NCBI RefSeq assembly: GCF_006442795.2
Contig: NZ_CP083956.1
Location: 2,271,501 to 2,335,500, forward strand
DNA length: 64,000 nt
Origin: Mesorhizobium sp. B1-1-8
Lineage (GTDB): Bacteria > Pseudomonadota > Alphaproteobacteria > Rhizobiales > Rhizobiaceae
Direction: 5' to 3'
Position 1 is the stretch's first letter. Every line of letters starts with the position of its first letter. Shown here piece after piece: positions 63,831 through 64,000 of this stretch. Below the pieces are notes generated by a model. The model saw only the letters and a list, made by a program, of their open reading frames with translations. It was not told the DNA's origin and made no database searches. The translations under genes were made by a program, and so were the position numbers.

Positions 63831-64000
63831 TTGTCTTTCTCCGAAATGTAACCCTTGGAGCGGTCATTGGCCCGCGCCGCAGCGCCGCGCCTGGCCGGAT
63901 CGCCATAACCGCCGCCGCCCGGCAATTCGAGGATCAGCCGGCGGCCGGCCGGAACATGCTGCCAGCCCTTGGGCCGCATCCTCGTGCCATCGTCGAGCTT
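63827..64000 (-). CDS. Hydantoinase B/oxoprolinase-family protein, C-terminus (truncated by window edge)
   Basis: Last 57 codons of a leftward gene that enters from the right edge. The Gly-rich ELPGGGGYGDPARR motif is the hallmark C-terminus of hydantoinase B/acetone carboxylase alpha-like proteins. Its stop overlaps the aminotransferase start, so the two are co-expressed. Confidence 0.8.
   Translation of the reverse strand, partial: KLDDGTRMRPKGWQHVPAGRRLILELPGGGGYGDPARRGAAARANDRSKGYISEKDK

Overview
The window comes from a high-GC alphaproteobacterium of the order Rhizobiales, most likely Mesorhizobium or a close relative. The evidence is its GC-rich codon use, the dense sugar and amino-acid ABC importers, moc-like (rhizopine-type) catabolic genes, an L-arabinose AraFGH system, and a selenocysteine formate dehydrogenase locus with the layout I recall from Sinorhizobium pSymA. 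I see no rRNA, integrase, transposase or CRISPR array. The only RNA gene is tRNA-Sec.

Layout. (1) 0-14.7 kb: a truncated LacI-type regulator diverges from a two-ATPase CUT1 importer (binding protein, two permeases, two ATPases). Next come a MocA-like oxidoreductase, a MocC-like isomerase, a CUT2 ribose-type importer, a DUF4432 protein, a MocD-like desaturase/oxygenase, a MocE-like Rieske ferredoxin and a PanB-like enzyme. (2) 15.0-17.2 kb, minus strand: an unrecognised four-gene operon with a WD40 propeller and a coiled-coil protein. (3) 17.3-29.7 kb: a sigma54-controlled group-6 soluble di-iron monooxygenase operon (mimABCD), followed by an amidohydrolase, a DUF59 protein, a dedicated GroEL (mimG), a zinc alcohol dehydrogenase and an aquaporin. 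It ends in a strong terminator facing the convergent sigma54 activator gene mimR. (4) 29.8-38.9 kb: small genes, then araFGH-like transport, an aldose epimerase, an SDR dehydrogenase, a GntR regulator and D-galactonate dehydratase. (5) 39.0-50.7 kb: a complete selenocysteine module with selD, fdoG (in-frame UGA and SECIS hairpin), fdoHI, fdhE, selA, a frameshifted Sel1-repeat gene, selB and selC. The tRNA-Sec gene lies inside the 3' end of the selB reading frame. (6) 51.2-58.2 kb: an Amadori-compound (fructosyl-amino-acid) uptake and cleavage cluster with two palindromic LacI-type operators and a LacI regulator. (7) 58.3-61.5 kb: a signal-less AmiC/UrtA-like binding protein, a small protein and a tandem HD-GYP/LuxR regulator. 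(8) 61.8-64 kb: a uronate-dehydrogenase-like enzyme, an aminotransferase and the C-terminus of a hydantoinase B protein.

Two divergent direct copies of a tRNA-3'-end-like sequence (about 14.85 kb and 51.05 kb) bracket regions 2-5, so the monooxygenase and selenoprotein modules may have arrived together as an island.

The most interesting signals are the asymmetric ATPase pair of the first importer, selC embedded in selB, the sigma54 promoter with tandem TTAC-N4-GTAA boxes, the operator pair of the Amadori cluster, and the unknown WD40 operon divergent from mim. All functions are assigned from motifs and remembered family sequences; no database search was run.
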